38,428 nucleotides of DNA from Arenimonas sp. (GCF_022842045.1 NZ_JALHQI010000026.1:1-38428); one strand, 5' to 3'; counted from the first letter of the stretch, positions 1 through 9,256 are shown. Notes: generated from the letters alone by a model not told the origin. Numbers and translations: made by a program.

Positions 1-386
1 CGGACGTCGCGGATGTCGACGGTGAAGCCGCCCTTGACCTTGCCGCTGATGCGGCCGGTGACGATCTCGCCGGCTTCCATGGAAGCTTCGAGTTCGTCCC
101 AGACCATGGCGCGCTTGGCCTTCTCGCGCGACAGCACGGTCTCGCCGAAGCCGTTCTCGAGGTACTCCAGCGCCACCTTGACGGTGTCGCCCACGGCGAC
201 TTCGAGCTCGCCGGCTTCGTTACGGAACTGCTCGATCGGGATGATGCCTTCCGACTTGAGGCCGGCGTTGATCACGACGACGTCGGAACGGACCTCGACC
301 ACCATACCGGAGACGATGGCACCGGGCTTGAGCTTGCTCAGGGCGCCCTGGCTCTGCTCGAACAGTTCAGCGAAAGATTCAGTCAT
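1..386 (-). CDS. rpsA: 30S ribosomal protein S1 (N-terminal part, cut by window edge)
   Basis: S1 is the large RNA-binding protein of the 30S subunit that recruits mRNAs with weak or structured start regions. The 128 codons present begin MTESFAELFEQS. The first S1 repeat follows (about residues 20-90, with GAIVSGMVVEV and LSREKAKR) and the second starts near residue 105 (GEIVTGRISGKVKGGFTVDI); four more repeats should lie beyond the window. It is last of the serC-pheA-hisC-aroA-cmk-rpsA series, and cmk-rpsA adjacency is common in proteobacteria. The ATG is fixed by homology; no good Shine-Dalgarno precedes it, only a GAG about 10 nt upstream. Identification is secure; only the extent is incomplete. 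Confidence 0.97.
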   Translation of the reverse strand, partial: MTESFAELFEQSQGALSKLKPGAIVSGMVVEVRSDVVVINAGLKSEGIIPIEQFRNEAGELEVAVGDTVKVALEYLENGFGETVLSREKAKRAMVWDELEASMEAGEIVTGRISGKVKGGFTVDIRDV

Positions 387-546
387 TGTTGGATACTCGG
401 TTGGACATACGGGCCACGGCATCCGCCGCGTCCCACCTGTTGGCGCTTGCGCGCGTGGATAGGAAAACCGCGCCTCATGGCACGGCATTGTTGGCCTGCG
501 TTCGGAAACCGCGCCCGCGGCGGGACGGGATGCGCCGGGATGGCGG
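387..546 (-). promoter_or_regulatory. rpsA leader region between cmk and rpsA
   Basis: These 160 nt separate the cmk stop from the rpsA ATG, far longer than the other gaps in the operon, so they probably hold a separate rpsA promoter and leader. I see no convincing -35/-10 pair. The start region has only a weak GAG in place of a purine-rich Shine-Dalgarno. In E. coli the rpsA leader also lacks a good Shine-Dalgarno and is the target of S1 autoregulation; applying that here is inference. Confidence 0.4.
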
Positions 547-1239
547 TTACGGCTGGCGGGGCGCCCGGAGTTTTTCCGGCAGCACCGACAGCACGCGCTC
601 GATCACCTCGGTGATGGGCGTTCCGGTGGAGTCCACGATCACCGCGTCTTCGGCGGGTTTCAGGGGCGCCACGGCACGCCCGGCATCGCGCTCGTCACGA
701 GCGGCGATTTCGTGCAGCAGGCCGGCAAGGTTAACCGAAACCCCTTTTTCCTTCAACTGCTTATAGCGCCTTTGCGCCCTTTCCTCGGCGCTGGCGGTCA
801 GGAACACCTTGTACGGGGCGTCCGGGAAGATCACGGTCCCCATGTCCCGGCCGTCCGCGACCAGGCCCGGGGCCTTGCGGAAACCCTTCTGAAGGTCCAC
901 CAGGGCGGCCCGGACCGGCGGGTGGGCGGCGATCGCCGAGGCGGCGGCGCCGGCGGTCTCGGTGCGCAGCTGGCGGGTGGCGTCCTTGCCGTTCACGATC
1001 ACGTGGGGCTCGCCCGAGCCCTGGGTCTCGAACCGGATCTCGGTGCGGCGGGCGCACTGGGCCACGGCCTCGGGGTCGCTCAGGTCCACCACCTCCCAGG
1101 CGGCCGCCAGGCCGACCGCCCGGTACAGGGCGCCGGAGTCGAGGTAGTGCCAGCCCAGGCGCTCGGCCACGGCGCGGCTGATGGTGCCCTTGCCGGAGCC
1201 GGAGGGGCCGTCGATGGTGAGAACGGGGATTCGAGGCAT
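547..1239 (-). CDS. cmk: Cytidylate kinase
   Basis: Phosphorylates CMP and dCMP with ATP in the cytoplasm for nucleotide recycling. The 230-residue length is normal. The P-loop is at residues 11-19 (GPSGSGKGT), followed by the CMP-binding [11 protein letters not shown]. Further on are the family landmark [13 protein letters not shown] and the arginine-rich lid region ([14 protein letters not shown], then [13 protein letters not shown]). The ATG at 1239 gives the standard N-terminus [11 protein letters not shown]. It lies 36 nt downstream of aroA, as the fifth gene of the supraoperon, and is followed by the rpsA leader. Confidence 0.97.
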   Translation of the reverse strand: MPRIPVLTIDGPSGSGKGTISRAVAERLGWHYLDSGALYRAVGLAAAWEVVDLSDPEAVAQCARRTEIRFETQGSGEPHVIVNGKDATRQLRTETAGAAASAIAAHPPVRAALVDLQKGFRKAPGLVADGRDMGTVIFPDAPYKVFLTASAEERAQRRYKQLKEKGVSVNLAGLLHEIAARDERDAGRAVAPLKPAEDAVIVDSTGTPITEVIERVLSVLPEKLRAPRQP

Positions 1240-1275
1240 GGGCCGGGATTCTAGTGGATTGCCCCGGGGACGGGG

Positions 1276-2589
1276 CTAAGCGTCGCGCAAGCCGAAGCCT
1301 GACGAGCGCGCCAGCGCGTCGAAACCGGGGAACGACGTGGCGACGTTGGCGCAGTCCAGTATCCGCACCTCGCCCGCGGCAAGCTGGCCGGCGATGGCCA
1401 GGCTCATCGCCACCCGGTGGTCGCCGTGGCTGTCGGCCTGGCCGCCGTGGAGGCGGCCGCCGGTGATCACGGCGCCGTCCGGGGCCTCGACGATGTCGGC
1501 GCCCAACGCGCGCAGGCCGGCCGAGGTCACGGCGATGCGGTCGGATTCCTTCACCCGCAGTTCGGCGGCGCCGCGGACGACCGTGCGACCCTCCGCCAGC
1601 GCGGCGGCCACGAACAGGGCCGGGAATTCGTCGATCATGTCCGGCACCAGGGCTTCCGGGACCTCGATGCCGCGCAGCCGGGCGTGGCGCACGCGCAGGT
1701 CGGCGACGGGCTCCCCGCCCTGCTCGCCCGGATCGTGTTCGGTGATGTCGGCACCCATCAGCCGCAGCGCGGCCAGCAGGCCGGTGCGGCGCGGGTTCAT
1801 CCCGACCCGGCGCAGAAGGACGTCCGAGCCTGGCACCAGGCTGGCGGCGACCAGGAAAAACGCCGCCGAGGAAAAATCGGCCGGGACATGCACGTCGGTG
1901 GCCCGCAGACGGTGACCCCCGGACAGCACCGCCTCGCCCGGCGAGAAACGGATCGGCCAGCCGAAGGCCGCGAGCATCCGCTCGGTGTAGTCGCGGGTCG
2001 GGTGCGGCTCGCGGACCCGGGTTTCGCCACGGGCGTAGAGCCCCGCCAACAGCACCGCGGACTTCACCTGTGCGCTGGCGACAGGCAATTCAAAATCAAT
2101 ACCTTGAAGATCATTGCTAAAGCAAATTCGAAGCGGTGGAAGCCCGCCCGGCGCCGACTCGATGCTCGCACCCATCCGGCGCAGCGGCTCGATGACGCGG
2201 GCCATTGGCCGGCGCGACAGCGAGGCGTCGCCGACCAGGGTGCTGGCGAAGTCCTGCCCCGCCAGCAGGCCGGCCAGCAGGCGCATGCCGGTGCCGGCGT
2301 TGCCGCAGTCCAGGTCCGCCTCCGGCGCCTCCAGGCCGTGCAGGCCGACGCCGTGAACCGTGCGCCGGCTCGGGCTCGGCGCTTCGATGCGCACGCCCAG
2401 CTGGCGGAAGATGGCGGCGGTGGCACGGGTGTCCTCGCCTTCCAAAAAGCCGTGGATCTCGGACACGCCCTCGGCGATCGCAGACAGCATGATCGCGCGG
2501 TGCGAGACCGACTTGTCGCCGGGCACCTCCAGCTCACCGCGGAGGGCACGCCCTTCGCCCGCGACCCAGTCCAGCCTTGTCGCGGTCAT
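1276..2589 (-). CDS. aroA: 3-phosphoshikimate 1-carboxyvinyltransferase (EPSP synthase)
   Basis: Sixth step of the shikimate pathway: transfers enolpyruvate from PEP to shikimate-3-phosphate. The 437 residues show the PEP/S3P-binding motifs GDKSVSHRAIMLSA near the start, GNAGTGMRLLAG, SAQVKSAVLLAGL, HPTRDYTERML and LRVKESDRIAV, and a C-terminal GDHRVAMSLAIAG. The GNAGTG form, with Gly rather than Ala after Thr, and the overall pattern look more like class II than the E. coli-type class I; that is a reading of motifs, not a measured resistance. The ATG at 2589 overlaps the hisC stop as ATGA, implying translational coupling. A longer in-frame ORF upstream is hisC read in another frame. Confidence 0.96.
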   Translation of the reverse strand: MTATRLDWVAGEGRALRGELEVPGDKSVSHRAIMLSAIAEGVSEIHGFLEGEDTRATAAIFRQLGVRIEAPSPSRRTVHGVGLHGLEAPEADLDCGNAGTGMRLLAGLLAGQDFASTLVGDASLSRRPMARVIEPLRRMGASIESAPGGLPPLRICFSNDLQGIDFELPVASAQVKSAVLLAGLYARGETRVREPHPTRDYTERMLAAFGWPIRFSPGEAVLSGGHRLRATDVHVPADFSSAAFFLVAASLVPGSDVLLRRVGMNPRRTGLLAALRLMGADITEHDPGEQGGEPVADLRVRHARLRGIEVPEALVPDMIDEFPALFVAAALAEGRTVVRGAAELRVKESDRIAVTSAGLRALGADIVEAPDGAVITGGRLHGGQADSHGDHRVAMSLAIAGQLAAGEVRILDCANVATSFPGFDALARSSGFGLRDA

Positions 2590-3707
2590 GCCAGTACCTC
2601 GTCCAGGGCCTGCAGCAGCCGGCGGTTCTCGTCGCGAACGCCTACGGTCAGGCGCAGGCAGGTCGGCAGTCCGTAACCGGCCATCGGCCGCGGCACCACG
2701 CCGCGCGCGACCAGGCCAGCCTCGACCGGAGCCGCGTCGCGCCCGAAATCCACCAGCAGGAAATTCGTCTGGGAAGGCGCCGCCACGAACCCGCGCGCCG
2801 AAAGCGCATCGGCCAGCGCCTCGCGCTCGATGGCGTTCTGGCGCCGAACCCAGGCCAGGTGGTCCTGGTCCGCCAGTGCCGCCTCGCAGGCGGCCAGGCC
2901 CGGCAGGTTCACGTTGAAGGACTCGCGCACGCGCTCGAGCACGGCCACCAGAGCCGGATCGGCCAACAGGCAGCCCACGCGCAGACCGGCCAGGCCATAA
3001 CCCTTGGAGAAGGTGCGGGTCACGACCAGGTTGGGGAAGCGGGCCAGCAGTGGAATGGCGGAGGCCAGCGCCGGATCGGTCACGTACTCGAGGTAGGCCT
3101 CGTCCACCACCACCAGCACGTTCGCCGGCAGGCTGGCCAGGAAGGCCTCCAACGCCGCGGTGACGAACCAGGTGCCGGTGGGATTGTTCGGGTTGGCGAG
3201 GTAGACCAGGGCCGTGTCCGGGGCGACCGCGGCGCGGATCGCGTCCAGGTCGTGGCCGCGCGGCATGGCGTCGTCCATGGGCCGCGCCGGCGCCGGCCGC
3301 CAGGGCGCCCCTGCCGCCTGCGCGGCCAGCGCGTACACCGCGAAGCCGTACTGCGACGACACCACGGCCCGCCCCGGCCCGGCGAACACCTGGCCCATCA
3401 GCATCAGCAGCTCGTGCGAACCGTTGCCCAGCAGGATCGACGCCGGGTCGACGCCGTGGCACGCGGCCAGGGCGCGCTTGAGGTCGCCGCCCAGCGGGTC
3501 CGGGTAACGGTGCAGCGAATGCAGCGCGTCCAGGATCGCGGCACGCGCCGCCGGGCTGGGCCCGTGGCTGTTCTCGTTCGAACCCAGTTCGACCAGCGCG
3601 CCCTCGGCGAACCGGCGCCGCAGGGCCACGAGGTCGAGCCCGGGGTCGTAGGCGCGCAGCGCGCGGATGCCGGGCTGGGCCAGCGCTACGTAGTCCAGAG
3701 CAGCCAT
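2586..3707 (-). CDS. hisC: Histidinol-phosphate aminotransferase family (HisC2-type)
   Basis: A PLP-dependent fold-type I aminotransferase of 373 residues. Landmarks are ELGSNENSHGPS near the N-terminus, NPNNPTGT, the VVDEAYLEY stretch, and the PLP lysine K235 in TFSKGYGLAGLRVG; an RLTVG arginine lies near the C-terminus. Sitting between pheA and aroA rather than in a his operon, it matches the hisC2 position in the Pseudomonas supraoperon, where the enzyme serves aromatic amino acid transamination as well as or instead of histidine synthesis. The choice of substrate here is inference. Two nucleotides separate it from pheA, and its stop overlaps the aroA start. Confidence 0.93.
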   Translation of the reverse strand: MAALDYVALAQPGIRALRAYDPGLDLVALRRRFAEGALVELGSNENSHGPSPAARAAILDALHSLHRYPDPLGGDLKRALAACHGVDPASILLGNGSHELLMLMGQVFAGPGRAVVSSQYGFAVYALAAQAAGAPWRPAPARPMDDAMPRGHDLDAIRAAVAPDTALVYLANPNNPTGTWFVTAALEAFLASLPANVLVVVDEAYLEYVTDPALASAIPLLARFPNLVVTRTFSKGYGLAGLRVGCLLADPALVAVLERVRESFNVNLPGLAACEAALADQDHLAWVRRQNAIEREALADALSARGFVAAPSQTNFLLVDFGRDAAPVEAGLVARGVVPRPMAGYGLPTCLRLTVGVRDENRRLLQALDEVLA

Positions 3708-3709
3708 CG

Positions 3710-4912
3710 TCAGCCCAGCGCCACCGGGTAGGAGCCCAGCACCTTCACGTCGGCGGCGTACTCGCCGAGTTCCGCCAGCGCACGGGCGACGCCCGGGTCC
3801 TGCACGTGGCCGCTGACGTCGATGAAGAAGGCGTACTGCCAGCGGCCCGCGTGCGAGGGGCGCGACTCGATGCGGTTCATGCTGACGCCGTGGCGGGCGA
3901 AGGGACTGAGCACGCCGTACAGCGCGCCCGGCTGGTCGCGCACGTAGACCAGCAGCGAGGTGCGGTCGTGGCCCGAGGCCGAGAACAGCTCGCGGCCCAG
4001 CACCAGGAACCGCGTGGTGTTGTCCGGCCGGTCCTCGATCGGGCCGGCGACCACCTTCAGGCCGTAGACGTGGCCGGCATTCTCGCCGGCAATCGCGGCG
4101 GCGTCATCGGCCGTGCGCGAGCGGCGAGCGGCCTCGGCGTTGCTCGACACCGCGAGTTTCTCGGCCCGGGGCAGGTGCTGGCGCAACCAGGCGCGGGCCT
4201 GGGCCAGCGACATCGGATGCGAATAGACCCGCTCGATGTCCTCGAGCCGCCCGGTGCGCGACATCAGGTACTGGTGCACGGCCAGCTCGACTTCGCCGCA
4301 GATCTTGAGCGGCGAGGTCAGGAACATGTCGAGCGTGGACTGGATGGTGCCCTGCCCCGAGTTCTCCACCGGCACCACGCCGAAATCGGCGTTGCCCGCC
4401 TCGACTTCCTGGAACACCTCTTCGATGCTGGCCAGCGGCAGGCCCTTGGCCGAATGGCCGAAGTGCTTTTGCAGCGCCTGCTGCGAGAACGTGCCCTCGG
4501 GCCCGAGGAAGCCAACCTTGAGCGGCTCCTGCTGGGCCAGGCAGGCCGACATGATTTCCCGGAACAGGCGCAGCAGCACTTCGTCGCTGAGCGGGCCCTC
4601 GTTGCGGTCGAGCACCTGGCGCAGCACCTGCGCCTCGCGCTCCGGGCGGTAATAGTCCACGGCGGCCTTCAGCGGGCCCTTGGCCTTGCCGACCTGGCGG
4701 GCCCAGCCGGCGCGTTCGGCGATCAGGGCCTGGATCTGGCGGTCGATGCCGTCGATGCGCTCGCGCACCTCCGACAGCACCGGCGTCGGTTCGACCGCTG
4801 GCTGCCTGGCCATTGCCTTGGCGACCGGCTTGCGGGTGGCCGCAGGCTTGCGCCGCGGCTCAGCCGCGGGCTTGGCCTTGCCGGCCTTCGGGGGTGCCTT
4901 GCGGGTGGCCAA
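3710..4912 (-). CDS. pheA: Bifunctional chorismate mutase/prephenate dehydratase (P-protein)
   Basis: Makes prephenate from chorismate and then phenylpyruvate, committing flux to phenylalanine. Of the 400 residues, the first 40 are a basic Ala/Lys/Pro-rich extension. A chorismate mutase domain follows (about 45-130, LSEVRERIDGIDRQI), then a prephenate dehydratase domain (about 131-310, VGFLGPEGTFSQQAL, ending in the catalytic TTRF). Last is a regulatory ACT domain (from about 318, with the Phe-binding GALYGVLSPF and ESRP). The start is read as TTG at 4912, 3 nt after the serC stop, because GGTGA lies 4 nt upstream; the next candidate, ATG at 4813, would remove the basic tail and has a poorer ribosome site. 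Confidence 0.95.
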   Translation of the reverse strand: MATRKAPPKAGKAKPAAEPRRKPAATRKPVAKAMARQPAVEPTPVLSEVRERIDGIDRQIQALIAERAGWARQVGKAKGPLKAAVDYYRPEREAQVLRQVLDRNEGPLSDEVLLRLFREIMSACLAQQEPLKVGFLGPEGTFSQQALQKHFGHSAKGLPLASIEEVFQEVEAGNADFGVVPVENSGQGTIQSTLDMFLTSPLKICGEVELAVHQYLMSRTGRLEDIERVYSHPMSLAQARAWLRQHLPRAEKLAVSSNAEAARRSRTADDAAAIAGENAGHVYGLKVVAGPIEDRPDNTTRFLVLGRELFSASGHDRTSLLVYVRDQPGALYGVLSPFARHGVSMNRIESRPSHAGRWQYAFFIDVSGHVQDPGVARALAELGEYAADVKVLGSYPVALG

Positions 4913-4915
4913 GGC

Positions 4916-6001
4916 TCACCCGTTCCGGCGTGCGAAGTCGGCCATGAAATCGGCCAGCGCCGCCACGCCAGCCTCCGGCATGGCGTTGTAGATCGAGGCG
5001 CGCATGCCGCCCACCGCGCGGTGGCCCTTCAGGCCGAGCAGGCCGGCGGCCTCGGCTTCCTTGAGGAAGGGCTTGTCGAGCGCGGCGTCGGGCAGGAAGA
5101 AGGGCACGTTCATGGTTGAACGCGCGGCCGGCGCCACCGGGTTGCGGTAGTAGCCGCCCGAACCATCGATGGCCGCGTAAAGCGCCGCCGCCTTGCGCGC
5201 GTTGCGCTCGCCGATCGCGGCGGCACCGCCCTCGTCGCGGATCCACTTCAGCACCAGCCCCAGCACGTACCAGGCGAACGTGGGCGGGGTGTTGAACATC
5301 GAATCGTTGTTGGCCTGGTTGAGCAGCTCGAAGATCGGCGGCAGCGCACGCCCATGCTTGCCCAGCAGGTCCTTGCGGATGATGGCGATGGCCAGGCCCG
5401 ACGGGCCCAGGTTCTTCTGGGCGCCGCCGTAGAGCACGCCGAAGCGGCTGACGTCGATGGGGCGCGACAGGAAATTCGAGGACACGTCGGCCACCAGCGG
5501 CACGCCGCCGACGTCCGGGATGTCGTGGAATTCGACGCCGTGGATGGTCTCGTTCGGGGTGTAGTGCACGAAGGCCGCGCCGGGCGTGAGCTGCCAGCCC
5601 TCGCGCGCCGGGATGTCGGCGTAGCCGCCGGCCTTGCTGCTGGCGGCGATGTTCACGTTCATGGAGGGCCGGGTGTTGTCCACCGCCTTCTCGCCCCAGT
5701 GGCCGGTGAGCACGAAGTCGGCGACCTGGTCCGGGCCGGCCAGGTTCAGCGCCAGCAGGGCCGAGAGCGTGGTGGCGCCGCCCTGCAGGAATAGCACGTG
5801 GTAGTGGTCGGGAATGGCCATCAGCTCGCGCAGGTCGCGCTCGGCGGCAGCGGCGCACTCGACGAAGGCGGCGCCGCGATGGCTGACCTCCATCACCGAA
5901 GCCCGCTCCCCCTGCCACTCCATCAATTCGGCCTGGACCTGGCGCAGGACGGGCTCGGGCAGCGCGGCGGGGCCGGCGCTGAAATTGAAGGCGCGTGACA
6001 T
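4916..6001 (-). CDS. serC: Phosphoserine aminotransferase
   Basis: Converts 3-phosphohydroxypyruvate and glutamate to phosphoserine for serine synthesis, with a parallel role in pyridoxal phosphate synthesis. The 361 residues begin with the family signature FNFSAGPAALPEPVL. The PLP lysine is K196 in GGAQKNLGPSGLAI, and the C-terminus carries GMRASIYNA. ATG at 6001 is preferred over the upstream GTG at 6010 because GAGGTG is placed correctly before it. This is the first gene of the minus-strand supraoperon, followed 3 nt later by pheA. A 63-nt gap separates it from the GGDEF-EAL gene upstream on the same strand. Confidence 0.97.
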   Translation of the reverse strand: MSRAFNFSAGPAALPEPVLRQVQAELMEWQGERASVMEVSHRGAAFVECAAAAERDLRELMAIPDHYHVLFLQGGATTLSALLALNLAGPDQVADFVLTGHWGEKAVDNTRPSMNVNIAASSKAGGYADIPAREGWQLTPGAAFVHYTPNETIHGVEFHDIPDVGGVPLVADVSSNFLSRPIDVSRFGVLYGGAQKNLGPSGLAIAIIRKDLLGKHGRALPPIFELLNQANNDSMFNTPPTFAWYVLGLVLKWIRDEGGAAAIGERNARKAAALYAAIDGSGGYYRNPVAPAARSTMNVPFFLPDAALDKPFLKEAEAAGLLGLKGHRAVGGMRASIYNAMPEAGVAALADFMADFARRNG

Positions 6002-6064
6002 CGGGAACACCTCGGGGAATGTGGTTGGCAGGCTAGCACGGCGAAACCGCGCCTCGGAAGCAGC

Positions 6065-9000
6065 TCAACCGAAGATGCGGGTACCCGCCAAGAGCTTTTG
6101 CTCGAACTGTTCCGGCGGCAGCGCGCGCGAGAACAGATAGCCCTGGCCGAACTGGCAACCCACCGACTCGAGCAGCGCCCGCTGGCCCTCGGTCTCGATG
6201 CCCTCGGCGGTCAGGGCCAGGCCCAGCTCGTCGGCGAAGCCGGTAATGGTGCGGACGATGGCGCGATGCCGGCGGTTGGTCTCGATGTCGCGGATGAAGA
6301 CCTGGTCCATCTTCAGCGCATCAAAGGGCGAAGACGCGAAGGATTCCAGCGACGAGTAGCCGGTGCCGAAGTCGTCCACCACCAGGCCCACGCCCAGCGC
6401 CTTGAGCGACAGCAGCCGCTCCTCGGCCTGGCCGCGGCCGGCGCGGAAAGCGGTCTCGGTGACCTCGAGCCGAAGCGAGGCGGGCGGCAGCTGGTGCTCC
6501 TGGATCAGCCGGAACACCTCCTCGACGATCTCGGGCGAGACCATCTGCCGCTCATCAACGTTGACGTTCATGCTCAGCTCCCCCAGCTCGGGGTAGCGCC
6601 GGCGCCATTCGCCCAGCTGCCGGCAGGCCTCGCGCAAGGCCCAGGCGTCCATGTCCACGATCAGCCCGGTCTCCTCGGCGATGCCCAGGAACTCGGCCGG
6701 CGGCAACAGCCCGCGGGTCGGGTGGCGCCAGCGCACCAGTGCCTCGGCGCCGACCAGGCGGCCGCTGGCCAGCTCGATGATCGGCTGGTAATGGAGCCGG
6801 AACTCGGCGCGCTCGAACGCAAGCCGGAAGTCGGTCTCGAGCTGCAGCCGGGCCAGCGCCTCCTGGTGCATGCCTTCGTCGAAGATCACGAAGCCGGACT
6901 TGCCGGCGGCCTTGGCGCGGTACATCGCGGTGTCGGCGTCGCGCAGGACCTGGTCGGGCGACGCGTACTCGCTGCGGCCGATCACGATGCCCAGGCTGGC
7001 GGCCGAGAACACCTGCTGGCCGCCGATGTCGAAGGGCTGCTCGAACAGCCGCAGCACCCGCCGCGCGATGTCCACCGCACGGTCGTGGTCGCAGTCGCCG
7101 TCCGGCAGCAGGGTGAACTCGTCGCCGCCGTAGCGGGCGATCAGCACGTCCTCGAGCAGCCCATCCTCGAGCCGGCGCGCGATCTCGCACAGCAGGCGGT
7201 CGCCGGCGCCGTGGCCCAGGCTGTCGTTGACCCACTTGAAGCCGTCCAGGTCCAGGAACAGCACCGCGTAGCGCCGGCGCCGCCGGTCGCTGGCCTGGCT
7301 GACCTGCAGCATCGCTTCGGCCAGCCGCTGGTTGAACAGCATGCGATTGGGCAGCCCGGTCAGCGGGTCGTGGGTGGCGTGGAAGCGCAGGCGCTGTTCG
7401 GCCTCGCGCTGGCGGGTGATGTCCAGCACCGTGCCGGTGAGGTGCTCGACACCGTCGAGCAGGACCGGTCCGATGCTGACGCGGACGTGCACGCGCCGGC
7501 CGTCCCGGTGCAGCAGGCAGGTCTCGAAGTCCGGCGTCACCGCCAGGCCCTCGCGCCGCTGGCGGTCGCGCAGCTCGGACTGCGGCACCGATTCCGGCGC
7601 CATGATCTCGCGGTAGTTGCGCCCCTCCAGCGCCCCGTCGGGATGGCCGAGCATGGTCGACAGAGCCTGGTTGGCGTAGGTGTAGACGTCGTCGCGCATG
7701 ATGAACACGCCCACCTGGCTGTGCTCGACCAGGGTGCGGTACTTGCCTTCCGAGCGCTGCAGCGCCTGCTGCATGGCGTGGTGCTCGTCGATGTCGAGCA
7801 CCGAGCCGGTGAAGTGCACCGGGTTGCCGGCGTCGTCGCGGATCAGCAGCACGCTGGCGCTGACCCATTTCTGGCCGCCACCGCGGGTGCGCACCCGGGT
7901 CTCGTAGTGGCTGAACGCGCCGTCGCGCACCGCCCTCGCCACCAGGCCCTCGCGCTCGCCCGGGTCGACGTAGACCGCGCCCATGTCGGGCACTTCGGCC
8001 CTGAGCTGTTCCGGACTGTCGTAGCCGAGGATGCGGGCCATCACCGGATTCACTTCCATGATCCGGCCGTCGAGGCTGGTGCGGAACAGGCCGGCCGGGG
8101 AGCTCTCGAACAGCTCGCGGTAGCGCCGCTCGGCCTCGGCGATCGCGTGCTGGCGGCGGCGGTCCTCGGTGACGTCGCGCAGCGTCCCGGTGGACGCGAT
8201 GTCGCCCTGGTACTCGACGGCGTCGGCGCGCACTTCGCACAGGATCCGCTCGCCGGTCTTGCGGCGCAGGTGGATTTCGTAGATCTGTGCGCTGCGCGAG
8301 CCGGCTTCGCGCTCGGCCCGGCGCTCCGCCTGCGCATCCCGGTCGGCCGGGTCGACCAGGGCCATGTACTCGCCGCCCTGCAGCTCGCCGGCGTCGTAGC
8401 CCAAGATCCGCTCCATCGCGCCGTTGGCGAATATGATGCGGCCGCGCTGGATCAGGAACACGCCATCGCGGCTGTTCTCCACCAGCACCTGGTAGAGCGC
8501 CTGGGATTGCCGCAGCGCCTGCTCGGCCTCGACCTGCGAGGTGATGTCCACCAGCGAGCCTTCGAAGAAGCGCACGGCGCCGGCGGCATCGCGGATGGCG
8601 CGGGCGTTCTCGCTGACCCAGATGATGCGGCCGTCGCGTCGGTGCACGCGCGCCCGCTGGCGCTCCAGCCGCCCACCGGACATCAGCTGCGCGCGAACCG
8701 CTTCGGCCTGGCCGGGGTCGGCGTACAGATGGTCGGTGTCGCGCGACAGTTCATCGAGCAGCTGCCGCGGCGAGTCGTAGCCGAGCAGGCGCGCCATCGC
8801 CGGGTTCACGTCCAGGAAGCCGCCCTCGGGCAGGCTGCGGTAGATGCCCTCGGAGGCGGCAAGGTAAAGCGAGCGGTACAGCGCATTGTCGGGCCCGGGG
8901 CCTTCGACCGGCGTTTCCTCGGGCAGCAGCGTGAGCAGGCAGAAAAGAACCGGCTCGCCACCCTCGGTGGCGAACTCGACGGACAGGTGGCCGGGCACGA

Positions 9001-9256
9001 TGCGGCCGTCGGCGCGGGCCAGCCGCATGGGCAGCGCCGAAATACGGCGATCGGCACGCAGCAGGCTCCAGAGGCGGGCGCGGAAATCGGGCTCGGGCCA
9101 AAGGCCCACCTCGGCCGGCAGCCGGCCTGTCACCTGGTCGCGACGGTAGCCGGTGCTACGCTCGAAGGCATCGTTCACCGCCAGGAACGCGCCGTCCGCG
9201 GCCCGCATGACCGCGACCACGCTTTCCGATGAAGCGAACGCGTCGACCAGGCGCAT
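6065..9256 (-). CDS. Multi-PAS GGDEF-EAL cyclic-di-GMP signalling protein
   Basis: A 1063-residue predicted cytoplasmic protein with no clear membrane segment. Five PAS-like domains run over about residues 1-110, 125-250, 250-375, 375-500 and 500-620; the second to fifth each end in a DIT/DVT/DID-type element. The diguanylate cyclase domain (about 625-790) has an intact GGDEF in ARYGGDEFTLL; the RxxD inhibitory site is replaced by LLED. The phosphodiesterase domain (about 805-1050) keeps GAEALVRW, LEVTETAF, DDFGTGYSSL, LKMD and AEGIET, so both activities look possible. The ATG at 9256 is set by the first PAS domain; the upstream extension overlaps msrP on the other strand. No partner kinase lies nearby and the sensed signal is unknown. 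Confidence 0.93.
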   Translation of the reverse strand: MRLVDAFASSESVVAVMRAADGAFLAVNDAFERSTGYRRDQVTGRLPAEVGLWPEPDFRARLWSLLRADRRISALPMRLARADGRIVPGHLSVEFATEGGEPVLFCLLTLLPEETPVEGPGPDNALYRSLYLAASEGIYRSLPEGGFLDVNPAMARLLGYDSPRQLLDELSRDTDHLYADPGQAEAVRAQLMSGGRLERQRARVHRRDGRIIWVSENARAIRDAAGAVRFFEGSLVDITSQVEAEQALRQSQALYQVLVENSRDGVFLIQRGRIIFANGAMERILGYDAGELQGGEYMALVDPADRDAQAERRAEREAGSRSAQIYEIHLRRKTGERILCEVRADAVEYQGDIASTGTLRDVTEDRRRQHAIAEAERRYRELFESSPAGLFRTSLDGRIMEVNPVMARILGYDSPEQLRAEVPDMGAVYVDPGEREGLVARAVRDGAFSHYETRVRTRGGGQKWVSASVLLIRDDAGNPVHFTGSVLDIDEHHAMQQALQRSEGKYRTLVEHSQVGVFIMRDDVYTYANQALSTMLGHPDGALEGRNYREIMAPESVPQSELRDRQRREGLAVTPDFETCLLHRDGRRVHVRVSIGPVLLDGVEHLTGTVLDITRQREAEQRLRFHATHDPLTGLPNRMLFNQRLAEAMLQVSQASDRRRRRYAVLFLDLDGFKWVNDSLGHGAGDRLLCEIARRLEDGLLEDVLIARYGGDEFTLLPDGDCDHDRAVDIARRVLRLFEQPFDIGGQQVFSAASLGIVIGRSEYASPDQVLRDADTAMYRAKAAGKSGFVIFDEGMHQEALARLQLETDFRLAFERAEFRLHYQPIIELASGRLVGAEALVRWRHPTRGLLPPAEFLGIAEETGLIVDMDAWALREACRQLGEWRRRYPELGELSMNVNVDERQMVSPEIVEEVFRLIQEHQLPPASLRLEVTETAFRAGRGQAEERLLSLKALGVGLVVDDFGTGYSSLESFASSPFDALKMDQVFIRDIETNRRHRAIVRTITGFADELGLALTAEGIETEGQRALLESVGCQFGQGYLFSRALPPEQFEQKLLAGTRIFG

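Noticed and set aside
2590-3462. N-terminal extension of the aroA reading frame
   Set aside because: This part is hisC read in another frame; the EPSP synthase begins at the ATG at 2589, coupled to the hisC stop.
6098-9232. A 1044-codon open frame on the plus strand
   Set aside because: It lies opposite the GGDEF-EAL gene, whose domains are unmistakable; composition and lack of motifs mark it as a shadow.
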